This document shows, one piece after another, positions 46,691-58,379 of a stretch of 64,000 bases of DNA (its first letter is position 1; every line of letters starts with the position of its first letter). The stretch is from Cylicocyclus nassatus. Taxonomy: Eukaryota; Nematoda; Chromadorea; Rhabditida; Strongylidae. The notes under the pieces were generated by a model. The model did not search any database and was not told where the DNA came from. It saw only the letters and a program-made list of their open reading frames with translations. The position numbers were made by a program, and so were the translations under genes. Where the stretch lies: contig CATQJL010000223.1 of the NCBI GenBank assembly GCA_958299035.1, forward strand, positions 49,768,302 through 49,832,301, written 5' to 3'.

Positions 46691-47944
46691 CAGGGTAAAG
46701 CGGGGGGTGCGGCACGCCGCAGGGAGGGGGGGGGGGGGTCGTTAGGGGGGGGGGTAGGTAGGGGGGGGGTCGTATCGACCCAAGGTCAAAAGCACTTGTA
46801 CAAGCTGTGTGACTAAATTGACTTGATGAAAGCGCTGTTGAAATTCTGCAAAATTCAAGTTCAACGACACAAACTTGCAGATACCGTATGCCTACCGTAA
46901 CCTACCTTACCCCTAATCAAGCATAATTGTCGTAATCCGCGTGTCGAATAACCCCTATGTGCCAAGTTTCAGCGAACTCTGAGGTCTCCGAGCAGTAAAC
47001 AACCTTGTATAAAGCAGTAATTTAAAACATGATTAACTTCATCTTAACGGTGAGTAAGCTACCTCTTCTTGCACTCAATACAAAGCACTATTCCTTCGTT
47101 GTCCACCTCAGGAATCCCGCTTCAGAAGACCTCCAAACTATTGAATTAGAAGCCAACCAAAATCTCGTTTTTCCCATTTTTCGCTTTTGATCGCTGTGCT
47201 TTCACCAAATATTACTCAGAGCTAAGAAGACGAATCAGGCTCAAAACATCCCTATGGAATCTACGAGGTTAAGGCTATTGATTCATTTAAATATTGTCCT
47301 CTAAAAACGTTTTTTTTATATAGTCAATGGTCTGCGGCACCCCCCCCCCCCTCAAAACCTGCGGCTGCCGCAGGTTTTGAGGGGGGGGGGGGTGCCGCAG
47401 GCCATTAACTATATCAAAAAAACATTTTTAGCGGACAGTATTTATATGGATCGATAGCCTAGATCACCTAGTTTTCACAGGAGTGATTTGAGCCTGATTC
47501 GTCTTCTTAGCTCTGAGTAATATTTGGTGAAAGCACAGCGATCAAAAGCGAAAAATGGGAAAAACGAGATTTTGGTTGGCTTCTAATTCCACAGTTTGGA
47601 GGTCTTCTGAAGCGGGATTCCTGAGGTGGACAAAGAAGGAGTAGTGCTTTGTCTTGAGTGCGAAAACGGATAGCTAATTTACCTTTGAAACAAAGTTAAC
47701 CATGTTGGAACTTGACCATTTCACTTAGGTAGCCTAGTATCTTGAATCTTCAGAATTCGCTCAAACTTTGTCTACAGGGGTTAATTGACATGCTCATTAT
47801 GGATATGATGCCCATTATGTTTGACAGGGCCTCCAAGTAATGCTATCTTAAGGGTATAGTCCAGGGGGGGGTCTTATTAAGACAGCAATCAGGGGGGGGG
47901 GGTCGTAACCAGCGATCGTGTGCCACACCCCTTGCTTGACCCTG
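46691..47944. mobile_element. 1.25-kb hAT-type foldback element (CAGGGT family, copy 2)
   Basis: The ends CAGGGTAAAGCGGGGGGTGC and GCCACACCCCTTGCTTGACC, then CTG, are inverted and flanked by the exact 8-bp repeat CTTGCGAC (46683-46690 and 47945-47952). The halves are complementary about a centre near 47367, where CTGCGGCACCCCCC and GGGGGGTGCCGCAG face each other. The long G/C runs near both ends may be length-variable. No transposase frame. Confidence 0.85.
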
Positions 47945-48389
47945 CTTGCGACCGTAATGCTGATAGCATTACAAGGCGAGCTTCAAAAGCGAAAAAGCCT
48001 CTGTAAGCTAGACGATAGAACGGCTTGATTAGGGATTGAGAACCTATTTCCAGCAATCTTGAACATCTCAAGAAAAGCAAAAATTGAATTTCCTTCGTCG
48101 TCCTTCTAGAATATTTCAAATAAGAATTAGAAGTGTGCTGTAAGTACGCATAGCTTTACAAAGGCATACAGTATCCTATCTAGTTTTGTGGTTTTTCTCT
48201 CCGAAACTGTCCAATAAAACAGAGCAAGGCTCTAGCTGCAACACTTTTGAGACGGTGACGTCTTCAAAATCAGATTCAAAGCTATTTCTGTGGTTCTCAT
48301 TCCTTTTCATAATATGGTTGTTACTTTTAGATAGTACCATCATTGTTGTAGTCTTTCTTTTTTTCGAAGTTTAGATTTCGTTTATCATA

Positions 48390-49992
48390 TTTTCTCAATA
48401 TTTACATCTCCATGATGATCGATTGTATCAATTTGGCTAACAAATAATTTCGTTTTGACATGCAACTTCGAAACTCAATAAAAATTCAAGTAACTGTTAT
48501 TAGATTACAATAATTGTGTACTGGTAGCTTCAAGCTTCTACTATCACATACTCATCACATAGAATTCTTAATCGCAATAAAAGACCGTCATGACCTTATA
48601 TGGCTTCTTTTGCTTTCCTGCACGATTTCGGCATCAAAATAATTTTTGAGCAACCAAAGTTAACCATTCAATTCTGCTTGACTTATTTCGAATGGAAACA
48701 GACAATTACACACGATCTATGTGTGGCAATTCTACAAACCCTTAAAAACGACCAAAATTATTTTCAGCCAAACTAATATATCACGAGTGAATCGTCACTG
48801 TGTGATTCATGATAAGAAAGTTTGCACTTATAAATATCAAACATTCATGTTTTTTTTTGTCTTGTCACAGTGAAGTATGCCGGTGTTGAGGTGACGTGAA
48901 GATAAAATGTCAGACAAGATTATCACTAATGCAGTACGTGTCATTTATTTCAATGGAAGGACACAATGGGAAGGTACACAATTTGGACTCTTGGGAGATT
49001 TATTAATTTCGATCCTATTGTCATCCTTCATTATGCAATGTCGATTCAATCTAGGTTCTAGCCAATTAAGTGAGTTTGAAATTTTGTTTTTGTCCGCTGA
49101 GAACTTAAGCCTTTTTATGTCTTCATTCGAAGATTCTGGAATGTGTTAATAGGAAAGGAATAAAACATTTGAATCAGTTACCTGATTCTGACATCAATGT
49201 GACCTCTTGTAGATAAAAACTACCTTAGAAAGAATCATTGCAGCATACTCACCTATCGTAGTAGAAATAACTTTCAAAATGCACTCAATTCAAATTCATT
49301 CACATATCGATAGAAAATATAATAAGTTCAGTCAGAATTCCTAGGTAGATTTTGAGGGCGCTGGGGTAAAAAAGATTCTGGTATTGAGAAGGAATTTGCA
49401 TTTCAACCTTTCACTGCAACTTATTTGATACTGAAGTCAACGCTCCGATATGGAACCTCCAATTGCATAAGGTGACGGATGCTGCGATGCTCATTAAGAA
49501 AACTATCCTAAGTTTGATTTTTTTCTCACTTACTTCTTAGGTTCAGCTATATCGTTCATATTGAAAACTTGTCAGTATCTAGCGTTGACTGTGGAAAAAG
49601 TAAGGAAAATGAGACTACGGGATGTCATGCATTTGTTGACCTACTATAAAACATCTACTATAGAATCAGTTCACAGAATAGAATATCCTGGATTTACTCG
49701 AAATCGTTTTGAATAAATAACAAGGGCGCTTGTTAGGAGAATTTATTACATAAAGTTCCGCCAACGCACTTTGCTTTCCACTATAAATATTGCATCCAAA
49801 TTGCTATAAACCAAGATTTTTCCTTACATGAAATGGTAACAAGAACGGCCATGATGTACGTGTAGCAATTTTGCTCCTGGAATACACTTATCTATAACAA
49901 GTTAATAGTCCATCAACTAACTCTCAGTCGCCGATTCTTTTCCATTGTGTACCGGTTGATCAGATTTGTAACAAGGCCAAAAACATCATTTA
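48390..49992. other. AT-rich stretch without a supported gene
   Basis: A frame from 48907 (MSDKIITNAVRVIYFNGRTQ) is open for 80 codons but has no recognised homology or clear splice partners. I see no repeats with recognisable ends. Confidence 0.4.
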
Positions 49993-51426
49993 TAAGGTCA
50001 ATCCAAAAGTAGTTTCACTTTTTTCAAACGGACGCCACGTATGATGGAACAAGGATTTTTAAGAGATCTTGGTAGCATTCAATGCAAAATTTCATCTTCT
50101 TCCTAAAAATTATAAAATTAGTGCAGCATAATTAATGGGCTTTTGGAAAATTACGAAAGTCTGCTTTTTTCTTCTTTCTTTTTTCTTTTGTCTTTCTTTT
50201 TTTTTGCTTCTTGAGATGCTCAACTTTTCTAAATTTGTATATCAATCCTCCGAGAGAGTCCAAGTAACGATTTGATAGAGCAAACCCTACAGGGTACAAA
50301 TCCATTTTTTTCTCCTTCACATAACTTCTAAAAATTTTTTAATAGAATTTTGATTGATGCTACCAATCTCCATTCTTGGTCAACTCAAACATCGTAGAAC
50401 ATCAAACGCTTAGCAGCTAGAGTGTCTTTCGATGCAGCTTAATTTCCTCTTTCTTATGGATTTTTTTTGTTTCCCTTTCGTGGAGTTTTCGCGTACAAAA
50501 TCATCATAATTCATATTTTCGAATGCGTTCCGGGCTGTACCCGCAAAAATCGAAATTAGATATTATTCCGTAAACTCGCATTCGCTTTGTAAAACTAGTG
50601 TTAAATCATAATACCATCTTGGAAGTTTCAAATTCCAAAGATTTATTGGTGTTTGATGCGAATGTGGCTACGGTAGGCCTGTCAAAATTCGATGGTTTTA
50701 ATAATAAATCTTTTAAGAAATTATGGCGAGATATAAAAACGAGAAAAAGTCAAGCCATATTCTATGGGGTTTGCTCTATCGAATCGTTATTTGAGCTTCT
50801 TCGGAGGGTTGATGCAAAAATTTAGAAAAACTGTAAAACTTGAGCATCTCAAAAAAAAGGAAGACGGTCAAGAGGCGCGATTCTTCGGCTGTCACCAACT
50901 CGAAACTCCAGTTTGGTGCTACGCGAGTCTTCAAATAGTATCACGTAAAGTGCAATGGATTACTATCTGTCTGAGGTTACCACTCGCCGAGTTTGCTGGC
51001 TTTTGCTGGAAAACGGGCCGGAATATTTAAGAATTTGTTCTTAGCTACATTTTCATGGGTTTTTGACCTTCAAAATTGCTTTCTTGAATTGATTCCAATG
51101 TAGCAAGCTTGAGCAACCCATGCAACTCCTAAATATATCTCCTTTTAAAACATCAGTACTTTTTGAATGTCATAAAACACTTATTATGTGCTTTTTGGTG
51201 TCCATCTGGCAATAAAAATCGCGCCTCTTGACATACACCCCAAAAAACATGGATCACAGACTTTCGTAATTTTCCAAAAGCTCATTAATTATGCTGCAAT
51301 AATTTATAACCATTAGAAAGAGGATGAAATTCTGCATCGAATGCTACCAAGGGCTCTTAGATATCTTTGTTCTACCATATGTGGCGTCCGTTTGAAAAAA
51401 GCGAAAATACTTTCGGAAAGACCTAA
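49993..51426. mobile_element. 1.43-kb mariner-type foldback element, copy 1
   Basis: The left end TAAGGTCAATCCAAAAGTAG and the right end ACTTTCGGAAAGACCTAA, flanked by TA, lead into long inverted arms. The left arm contains CAAACGGACGCCACGTATGA and TGCAGCATAATTAATGGGCT, inverted at the right as GGCGTCCGTTTG and AGCTCATTAATTATGCTGCA. The 75- and 88-codon frames inside are incidental. Confidence 0.7.
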
Positions 51427-51802
51427 TATATTGCATTATTGCACAAAATTCTTACAAAATTTAGATTTTTCACTGGTGCGTTTAATATTAGTAAAATCAA
51501 TTTTGCAATTATGTTATTGCATTGAGACGTAACAAAAGATGTATTACTACATATTGGTCAGTCAAAGATTTAAACATATCGCCAAAACTAATGCAAATCA
51601 TGAAAATGATTAGAAACTGTTTTCTGCTGACTTTACCAACATGTGTACAAACATTCCTCACTCACGCAGTTATCATTGAAAAAGACTTACTAGAAATAGA
51701 AAATCTGTTTCAAAAACTCCAACAAGAAATACTTAATATGTAGCAATAGCAGAATATTTACAGACACACCTATAGGAAAATCCTTTTACAGAAGTTATAA
51801 TA

Positions 51803-54578
51803 TTAGGTCGTTCCGGAAGTGTCGCTTTTTTTAAACGCACGCCACATCTCGTGGAACAAAGGTATGTAGGAGAGTTTCTGGAAGCAATTGATGCAGCATT
51901 TCATTCTCTTTCTAACGGTTATAAAAACACTGCGCAAAATCTAATAACCTTTCGAAAAATTATCAAAATCTGCGACCCATGCTTTTTGAGGAGGCCAAGT
52001 TCTACAATTTTTCTAAAATTTAATAACAGCCCTCGGAAGGAGTCCAAGGTAATGAATGGATAGAGTAAACCCTACAGGAAACAGCACAACCTTAATTCTA
52101 CTTTCCAGAGCTTGTCATGATTTTTGTATAGATTTTTTGATGGAATCACCGAATTTTAGCAGACTCATCTCAGACACAAATGCATCAAACACCAATAAAT
52201 CTTCGGATTTCGAAACTCACAAAGAGGATTATGGTTTGACTCCAACTTTATAAACCAAATGAGTATTGACCTCTTCAGATTAACAACTTTCGAAAATTCC
52301 GTGTACAGCTTGGGAAGCCTTAGAAAAACTGAATTTTGATCATTTCCCCGAAAACTTTATGAATCAGAAGCAAAGAACATTTGGTGGAAAGAGGAGAATA
52401 GCTGCGTCGAATGCAGAGGTGCGATAGTCGGAGCCGAGTCTCCGCCTACCTTCACTTTTGAGCTGGTACGGGGTGACCACCTTCACTTTTGGGTTTGAAA
52501 AATTTTTTTTGCTGAAGCTTAAAAGAAGGAAAATAAGCAAAAGGAAGGCAAAAGAAAGTGTTGAGAGCATGTATCTATGTAGTAAGTCGATCTAGGCAGT
52601 AACCGCCGAGAACCAGAATTTTGAATGATAAAATAGTGAAAAAATCATGCGAAATTTCCACTGTTATAAATCTGGTGGTTGAAGATGTCAGCAATTGCGA
52701 CTTCATAGTTTTTGAAGGGCAAGTGTTGTTCTACCAGTTAGTGAAAGAATTAGGTCGATTTGAGCAGTGACCGCCGAGAACGAGAATTTTGAAAAATTAA
52801 GCGATTTTAGGTCACTTAGTGACTGCTGACGTTTAGACTCCTATAAATCTGGAATGTGAAGGAGTGCAATGTTGCGACTTCATAGGTTTTGTAGAGTAAG
52901 AATTGCTCTATCGGAGTATGCCTTAGCCGTACCGATCCATTGAGATACCGCAGAGATTCAGGTTTTCAAAAAAACAGGTGAAAAACCGCTTTTTGAAATT
53001 CAACCGTTCATAACTTCTTCAAAATTGCATGAATTATGTTGCGACTTCATAGGTTGGATTCTCCTCATCAAGAGCTTTTAGATGATATACAATATGTGGG
53101 GGTTTCGCGCCTCTCACGGCATATGCCCGGGGGTGGAGACTTTTCACCCCAAAGTCTCCACTGGCGGTCTCCGGCCAATACATTAACATGGGCGAGGTGG
53201 AGACTTTGGGGTGAAAAGTCTCCACCCTGGGTTAGAGCCGCAAAAATCATTGAATCCCCCACATATTATATATCATCTGAAAGCTCTTGAAGAGCAGAAT
53301 CCAACCTATGAAGTCGCAACATGATTCATGCAGATCTGAAGAAGTTATGAGCTGTTGAAATTCAAAAAGCGGTTTTTTACTTGTTTCTTTAAGAGCCTGA
53401 ATCTCTGCGGTATCTCAATGGATCGGTACGGCTAAGGCATACTCCGATAGAGCAATTCTTACTCTAGAAAACCTATGAAGTCGCAACATTGCACGTCTTC
53501 ACATTCCAGATTTATAGGAGTCTAAACGTCAGCAGTCACTAATCAAGCTACAATCGCTTAATTTTTCAAAATTCTCGTTCTCGGCGGCCACCGCTCAAAT
53601 CGACCTAATTCTTTCACTATCTGGTAGAACAATACTTGCCCTTCAAAACCTATGAAGTCGCAATTGCTGACATCTTCAACCACCAGATTTATAACAGTGG
53701 AAATTTCGCATGATTTTACGTTATTTTATTACTCGAAATTCTGGTTCTCGGTGGTTACTGCCTGGATGGACCTACTTTATTCGCAGTACGTTATACTGAA
53801 ATTTACTTAATAAAATACGTAAAGTCTAGCTGGGTTTTACTTACAAATAGACCATTTGATTAACACGTTTATTTCTTTTTTTTTCATAATTTTCATGCCG
53901 CTGTACTCATCGTTTTTGTGGCCCTAAGGGGGGCCGTTAGGTCACAGCTGTTGGCCCTCAGGGGACCGTTGAGTTAGAGTTCTTCAATTACCCGAAGTCC
54001 CCCTCCCTTTCTTCCCCCCCCCCCCCCCTCCCCTCCCCCCTCCCGCCCTCCGGTCGACGATTTTGGGAGGTGAGTGTCCTGTACTACCACCTTCACCTTT
54101 GGCCGGCCAGTGGTAGTCAAAACCACCTTCACTTTTCGGGGGCCAGGCTCCACCTATCGCACCTCTGGTCGAATGACACCCGAGTTGTTTGCCGGTTGTT
54201 GTCCTGTGAGGTTTAAGTTGACCCAATATGAAATTTGATGGCATTGAAAAATTGGTTCCAGAAACTCTAAGAAGCAAGCAAAGGAAGAAAAATACTCTGT
54301 GTCCTATAGGATTTACTCTACCTACCTATCGCTTGTACGTTTTCGGAGAATAGGTACAAAAATTTAGAAAAATAGCCGATTTTGAGCATGACAAGAGGCA
54401 TGAGTCGCAGATTTTGGTAATTTTTCGAGAGCTCATTGAATATTTTGCAATGGAATTGCAACCATTAGAAAGAGGATGAAATGCTGCATCGAATGCTCCT
54501 AAGATCCCCTGAAAATCTTGACTCCATGGAATGTGGCGTTCATTTGAAGAAAACGACATTACTTTCAGAACGACCTAA
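51803..54578. mobile_element. Mariner-type foldback element, copy 2, split by a hAT-type insertion
   Basis: The ends TTAGGTCGTTCCGGAAGTGT and ACTTTCAGAACGACCTAA are flanked by TA. Inner arms match copy 1 (CGCACGCCACATCTCGTGGA; GATGCAGCATTTCATTCTCT). Removing the nested element 52414-54167 leaves about 1.0 kb. It inserted next to the reverse-transcriptase relic. Confidence 0.7.
52414..54167. mobile_element. 1.75-kb hAT-type foldback element, copy 2 (8-bp target duplication)
   Basis: The ends CAGAGGTGCGATAGTCGGAG and CTCCACCTATCGCACCTCTG, with exact 8-bp flanks GTCGAATG (52406-52413 and 54168-54175), are the same family as 36583-38938. Shared interior blocks include CCACCTTCACTTTTG, TATGAAGTCGCAACAT and a centre in which ACTTTTCACCCCAAAGTCTC mirrors GAGACTTTGGGGTGAAAAGT. 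It is shorter than copy 1 by about 600 bp. Non-coding. Confidence 0.85.
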
Positions 54579-54599
54579 TATCACAAAAATTGTGTTTAT

Positions 54600-55125
54600 T
54601 TTAGAATACTTACCAGATAACAGCTACAGTAAATTAGCTAAATAATTTACAAACAAGAAGTTGGTGTGCCCCAAGGAGGAAATGCTAGCCCTGTTTTAGC
54701 ATACCTTATTATGTCTCTTTTCGAATACTAATAAATATGCTACTACTAAATATGCTAGCCAAGGCCACAAACTATCTGTTTTCCAAACTCTTTAGGTATA
54801 TGCAGGATATCCTCATAGTACACAACACAGAAGAAAATGTTAATGATATGCTAATGTGCGCTTCTAACAATGTTGTTGACCTCAATAACTGCATCGTCAC
54901 AAAATTTTCCAGTAAGACGGAATCATTCAATTTTTATATAACTAGATTTACTCATGGTTCGTCATGTATTAGTGTCAATATCAAAACTGCGCTGATATAC
55001 GGCGAAATTCTGAGAATATGTCGTACTTGCTCGAGACTAGAAGATTTTCTTTAACGCCTATTCTTTTTTGTTTCACAACATTCATTGAAATATGATAGGA
55101 AAATCATAGAAAATGCAATCATAAA
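54600..55125 (+). pseudogene. Reverse-transcriptase relic, probably Penelope-like retroelement
   Basis: GTTGGTGTGCCCCAAGGAGG (from 54660) reads VGVPQGGNASPVLAYLIMSL, the G-X-P-Q-G...SP motif of RT region 4, and is followed by stops. In another frame LFRYMQDILIVHNTEENVND gives region 5 with YMQD in place of the catalytic YxDD. The stretch IYGEILRICRTCSRLEDFL and then KYDRKIIENAI recall the region after the RT palm in Penelope-like elements. Stop codons, a frameshift and the altered catalytic motif show it is dead. The non-LTR class is the alternative. Confidence 0.55.
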
Positions 55126-55269
55126 ATGCTTCATGGGTTATGCTCTATTGATCACTAGCTGGCCAACGATAAAGGTTCCATTTCTATCCCTGTACACCTT
55201 TACCTGTGCCCACTTCTACATTCCCTATTCCCGCTGCGTGAGTAATCAGTATGCTCACCTACCTTCCTC

Positions 55270-55700
55270 ACCAACCCCCAGCCCCGTAGCTCAAACTTTG
55301 CACAAAAAATCAATAAAATCCATAAAAATAATGGACGATTTCAAAAACTAATATTGTATTTGGAATCCCCATGCTCGATTACTCCCCTGTGCAAGCTCCC
55401 AGCCCTGTAGCTCAAACTTTGCAAAAAAATCGATAAAATCGATAAAAGTAATCGACAATCCTGAGAACCAATATTGTATTCGGAATCCCCATGCTCGATT
55501 ACCCCCCTGTGCAAACTCCCAGCCCCGTAGCTCAAACTTTGCAAAAAAATCGATAAAATCGATAAAAGTAATCGATAATCCCGAAAACTAATATTGTATT
55601 CGGAATCCCCATGCTCGATCCTCCCGTGCCAACTCCCAGCCCCGTAGGTGAACTCTGCAAAAAATCGATAAAAATCGATAAAATCGATATCGAAGACGAA
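55270..55700. repeat. ~120-bp tandem repeat, about 3.5 copies
   Basis: The phrase CAGCCCCGTAGCTCAAACTT recurs with its G at 55286, 55407, 55527 and 55644, giving periods of 121, 120 and 117. Each unit also carries AATCGATAAAATCGATAAAA and GGAATCCCCATGCTCGATTA. The open frames crossing it follow the repeat periodicity and are not genes. Confidence 0.8.
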
Positions 55701-55785
55701 AAGTAGCCTATGACACTCGCCGGGGCCCGTAGTGTATGTGTGCCAAGTTTGGTCCGGATCGGTTCAGAAATGGAATTTTCAATTC

Positions 55786-55856
55786 GGAACATACGTACAG
55801 ACATACAGACAGACATACAGACATACAGACAGACATACAGACAGACATGCAGACAT

Positions 55857-55887
<31 letters not shown>
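55786..55887. repeat. ACAG/ACAT microsatellite
   Basis: A run of ACAGACAT and ACAGACAG units of about 100 bp. The preceding GTGTGCCAAGTTTGGTCCGG, then ATCGGTTCAG, is a phrase often found next to such tracts at the 3' ends of retroelements; that link is from memory. Confidence 0.75.
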
Positions 55888-55899
55888 TTCAGCTTTATA

Positions 55900-56908
55900 T
55901 ACAGGGTGTCCCAAAAAAATGTTTCGAACGTTTGATCGTTAATCCATTGACGACGATGTGGACCACCGGTGGCCTACGCGCTTTTTGCTGCCAGGGACGA
56001 TGTGGACCCCCGGTGGCCCACACCTCTCGCAAAGTCGTATTATCTGCAGGTCTAGTATTTCTTCCACATATGAGTATTTTTTTCCAATTTTTTTGTATTC
56101 TTAGGACCTATAGGCTCTGTCGTTCAAGAGAATGTTAATAGTTGTTTACAAAACAATGTTGCATTTCGTAAATAAGCACGAAACCTTCCCACACTGAAAT
56201 TGTTGTGCAGAATCGCGTCGTCCCACAGCGCCGCCGCGCAAAATTAGGCGTCGTCGTCAATGGGTTGATATCTCTCTTCCCAAGAAGTCTTTTGCCTTGC
56301 TTCAGGTACCGTTTTGTAGAGCTGGCTTCAACTTAGATTTGCAGTATAGAACGAATCACCCATCTCTCTTCATTACTGTAGGATTACGGTAGAAACTTCA
56401 AAGAGGGTTTTAAGCAATGAAAGGCCATATTTTGCCTCAAAAAAGAAACAAAACAGCCTGGAAACTTTTACACTAGGCTAATTAGAGTTGCTGATTACAA
56501 CTGTAAAGTTCCCAACTTGTTATGATGCTTCATTGAAGAGTTATGCCAGGTAAGAGGTAGCGGCCATTTTTTCAATGTTCTTAAAAAGTGCGATTAAACC
56601 GTTTAGAAAGCTTCGTAATCTTGTGAATAGTTTAGCATTGAAACTCAGCGTCCATAAAAACCCTATTACACATGTTTTCACATTATTTTGAAAATTTTAC
56701 AAGGCAGCTTTTTCCATATTGACACCATATATTTCAAGTTTCTACCGTAATCCTACAGTAATGAAGAGAGATGGGTGATTCGTTTTATGATGCAAATCTA
56801 AGTTGAAGCCAGCTCTACAAAACGGTACCTGAAGCAAGGCAAAAGACTTTTTGGGAAGAGAGATATTAACGATCAAACGTTCTAAACATTTTTTTGGGAC
56901 ACCCTGTA
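55900..56908. mobile_element. 1.0-kb mariner-type MITE with TACAGGGTGTCCC ends, TA-flanked
   Basis: TACAGGGTGTCCCAAAAAAA and TTTTTTTGGGACACCCTGTA are perfect inverted ends flanked by TA. The arms also share CGAACGTTTGATCGTTAA/TTAACGATCAAACGTTCT and TGTAGGATTACGGTAGAAAC. Non-coding. A second MITE (55943-56264) is nested in its left arm, and an eroded relative lies at 409-1303. Confidence 0.8.
55943..56264. mobile_element. 322-bp piggyBac-like MITE (nested)
   Basis: It interrupts the left arm of the mariner-type element exactly at TTAA (55939-55942). The right flank is TTGA (56265-56268), and the uninterrupted opposite arm shows TTAA there. The ends TCCATTGACGACGA and TCGTCGTCAATGGG are inverted, and two subterminal GACGATGTGGACC(A/C)CCGG units follow. 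TTAA targeting is the piggyBac signature. Confidence 0.7.
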
Positions 56909-57417
56909 TAAGATTTCTCAACCTCTTCCCTGGTAATGTCTATAAAGCAAAATCTTTTCTTTCGATGTTACTGACCACTCTTCCCTACCGAAGAAGGAGT
57001 GGTTTCAAATTTACATTTTCCCTGTATAAGGGTAGAGGGAAACATAAACAATTATGGTAGAAATATTATTTATTTATCTGTTGCCTCTGTTGCCTGTTGC
57101 CTTGTTGTTGTCTATTTGTTGCCTTTGTTGCCTATTTGTTTCCATACTGCCTCTTCCACTTCGAAGTGGAATGCCTTCGGCGCATCAGAGGGTATCAGAA
57201 TGCCGTCCTTTATTTGATATACTTTATAGGGCGAGTAACGGGCTTACGGAACCTTGTGTTTGCCTGCACTTATCTTAACATACTTCATTAACAACAATCT
57301 CATAGAAGTCAAGACCAAAATGACCGTTATACAAACCTTCAATTTCTATTTGAACGGTAAAAAGTTCTGAAAGTGATGAGTGCGTGTAACCATGTAGACT
57401 GGAAACTTTTGAAACAC

Positions 57418-57423
57418 TTTATT
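57418..57423 (-). terminator. AATAAA poly(A) signal of peptide gene A
   Basis: AATAAA on the minus strand about 95 bp after the stop codon. The same GTTGAATAAAGTGTTTC context is conserved in copy B, and with small changes in copy C. Confidence 0.7.
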
Positions 57424-57515
57424 CAACACTCATTATGGTACAAATACTCTGCCACTTTCGAAGTCAATCATGCAGCAAAGTAGTCCATCAAATGTATCAC
57501 AGGAAGGCGCTTGAG

Positions 57516-57750
57516 CTAAAAGCGATGGCGCCTATGGTGAGGCTTCGGACGATGGAATGGCTTGGGAGGATGGTGATGGATCGGCTTGTGGTGGGGCGGC
57601 CTTGGCCTAGGATGATGGTGCTTGATCCTTGCTTCCACTGAAAGGATATGGAGGTTTAGTCAGGCTAGGCCGATTCTGGAACTTACCAGAAGTGCTGCAG
57701 ATGAACATTAACGCAAGGAGAGTTATCAGAAGAATTTTGAAGGACGCCAT
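57516..57750 (-). CDS. His/Pro-rich secreted peptide A (2 exons, 61 aa)
   Basis: Exons 57687-57750 and 57516-57637 flank a 49-bp intron (GTAAGT...TTTCAG, phase 1), with a TAG stop at 57518-57516. The product is MASFKILLITLLALMFICST, then SVEA, then a mature peptide starting about residue 25 (RIKHHHPRPRPPHHKP...) and ending HRPKPHHRRHRF. The mature part is almost wholly His, Pro, Arg and Lys, has no Cys or acidic residue, and is strongly basic. The family is not one I know. Such composition could bind Zn or Cu or act on microbes; both are inference. A TATATAAG box lies upstream and AATAAA downstream. Confidence 0.85.
57638..57686 (-). other. 49-bp intron of peptide gene A
   Basis: A minimal intron with donor GTAAGT and acceptor CCTTTCAG. 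The equivalent intron in copy B is unrelated in sequence and has a GTTTGT donor, though the position and phase are conserved. Confidence 0.8.
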
Positions 57751-57804
57751 TATATAATACTTATTGGAAGACTCGAATTTCCACCAATCTGAGAGCTTAG
57801 AAGA

Positions 57805-57813
57805 CTTATATAG
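57805..57813 (-). promoter_or_regulatory. TATA-like box of peptide gene A
   Basis: CTATATAAG on the minus strand, about 55 bp upstream of the ATG, followed by a leader resembling those of the other family copies. Confidence 0.45.
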
Positions 57814-58379
57814 TAATTTACCGTATTGAAAAAGTTTTGGATTTGTCGAACACGGACACGTGTCAAACAAAAGTTATGGAAATTCTGGTTCTAGTAGATG
57901 TTCGTGAAAACATCGAAAATCTAACCTGGTGACGTAATGTAATGATGAGCGAAAGATGAGGAAGCAAAAAAGCGTGGAAGTTTCTGGGATGCAACCTTTG
58001 CTGCGTTTCGGTCGCTAACTTTATGTGAGAAATCAAAGAAAGGTTCAAACGACGACTGTGCCTCCAAAAACATTTCGAATACTAGATAATGATTGTACCT
58101 TTCACTTGCTGAGAAATCTCTCAAATAGTGTAGCTTCTAGCTAAAGTATCCTTTCTTGGAGATTTTACTTGTTGCAAAGGCGCAACTTCCTGGCTTCAAA
58201 AGCTTGATTGCCAGCCGCCAGTACGCAGAGTTCAGCATTGTTTCAGGCATATAGTCCGTCGGAAAGTTGATATGCCGTAGTTGTATGGAGACCTACTGGG
58301 TTGCTCTTATGAGAGGAAGAACGATTTTGGAATGCCGCCCTCAAAATATAACAACCGGCCATTAGCACTCTAAAACTGT

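Noticed and set aside
55532..55942. Several open frames with MSVCLSVCLSVC or YRQTYRHTDRQ repeats
   Set aside because: These are translations of the ACAG/ACAT microsatellite, not genes. The tract was also considered as a CRISPR-like array and dismissed: there are no spacers, and the genome is eukaryotic.
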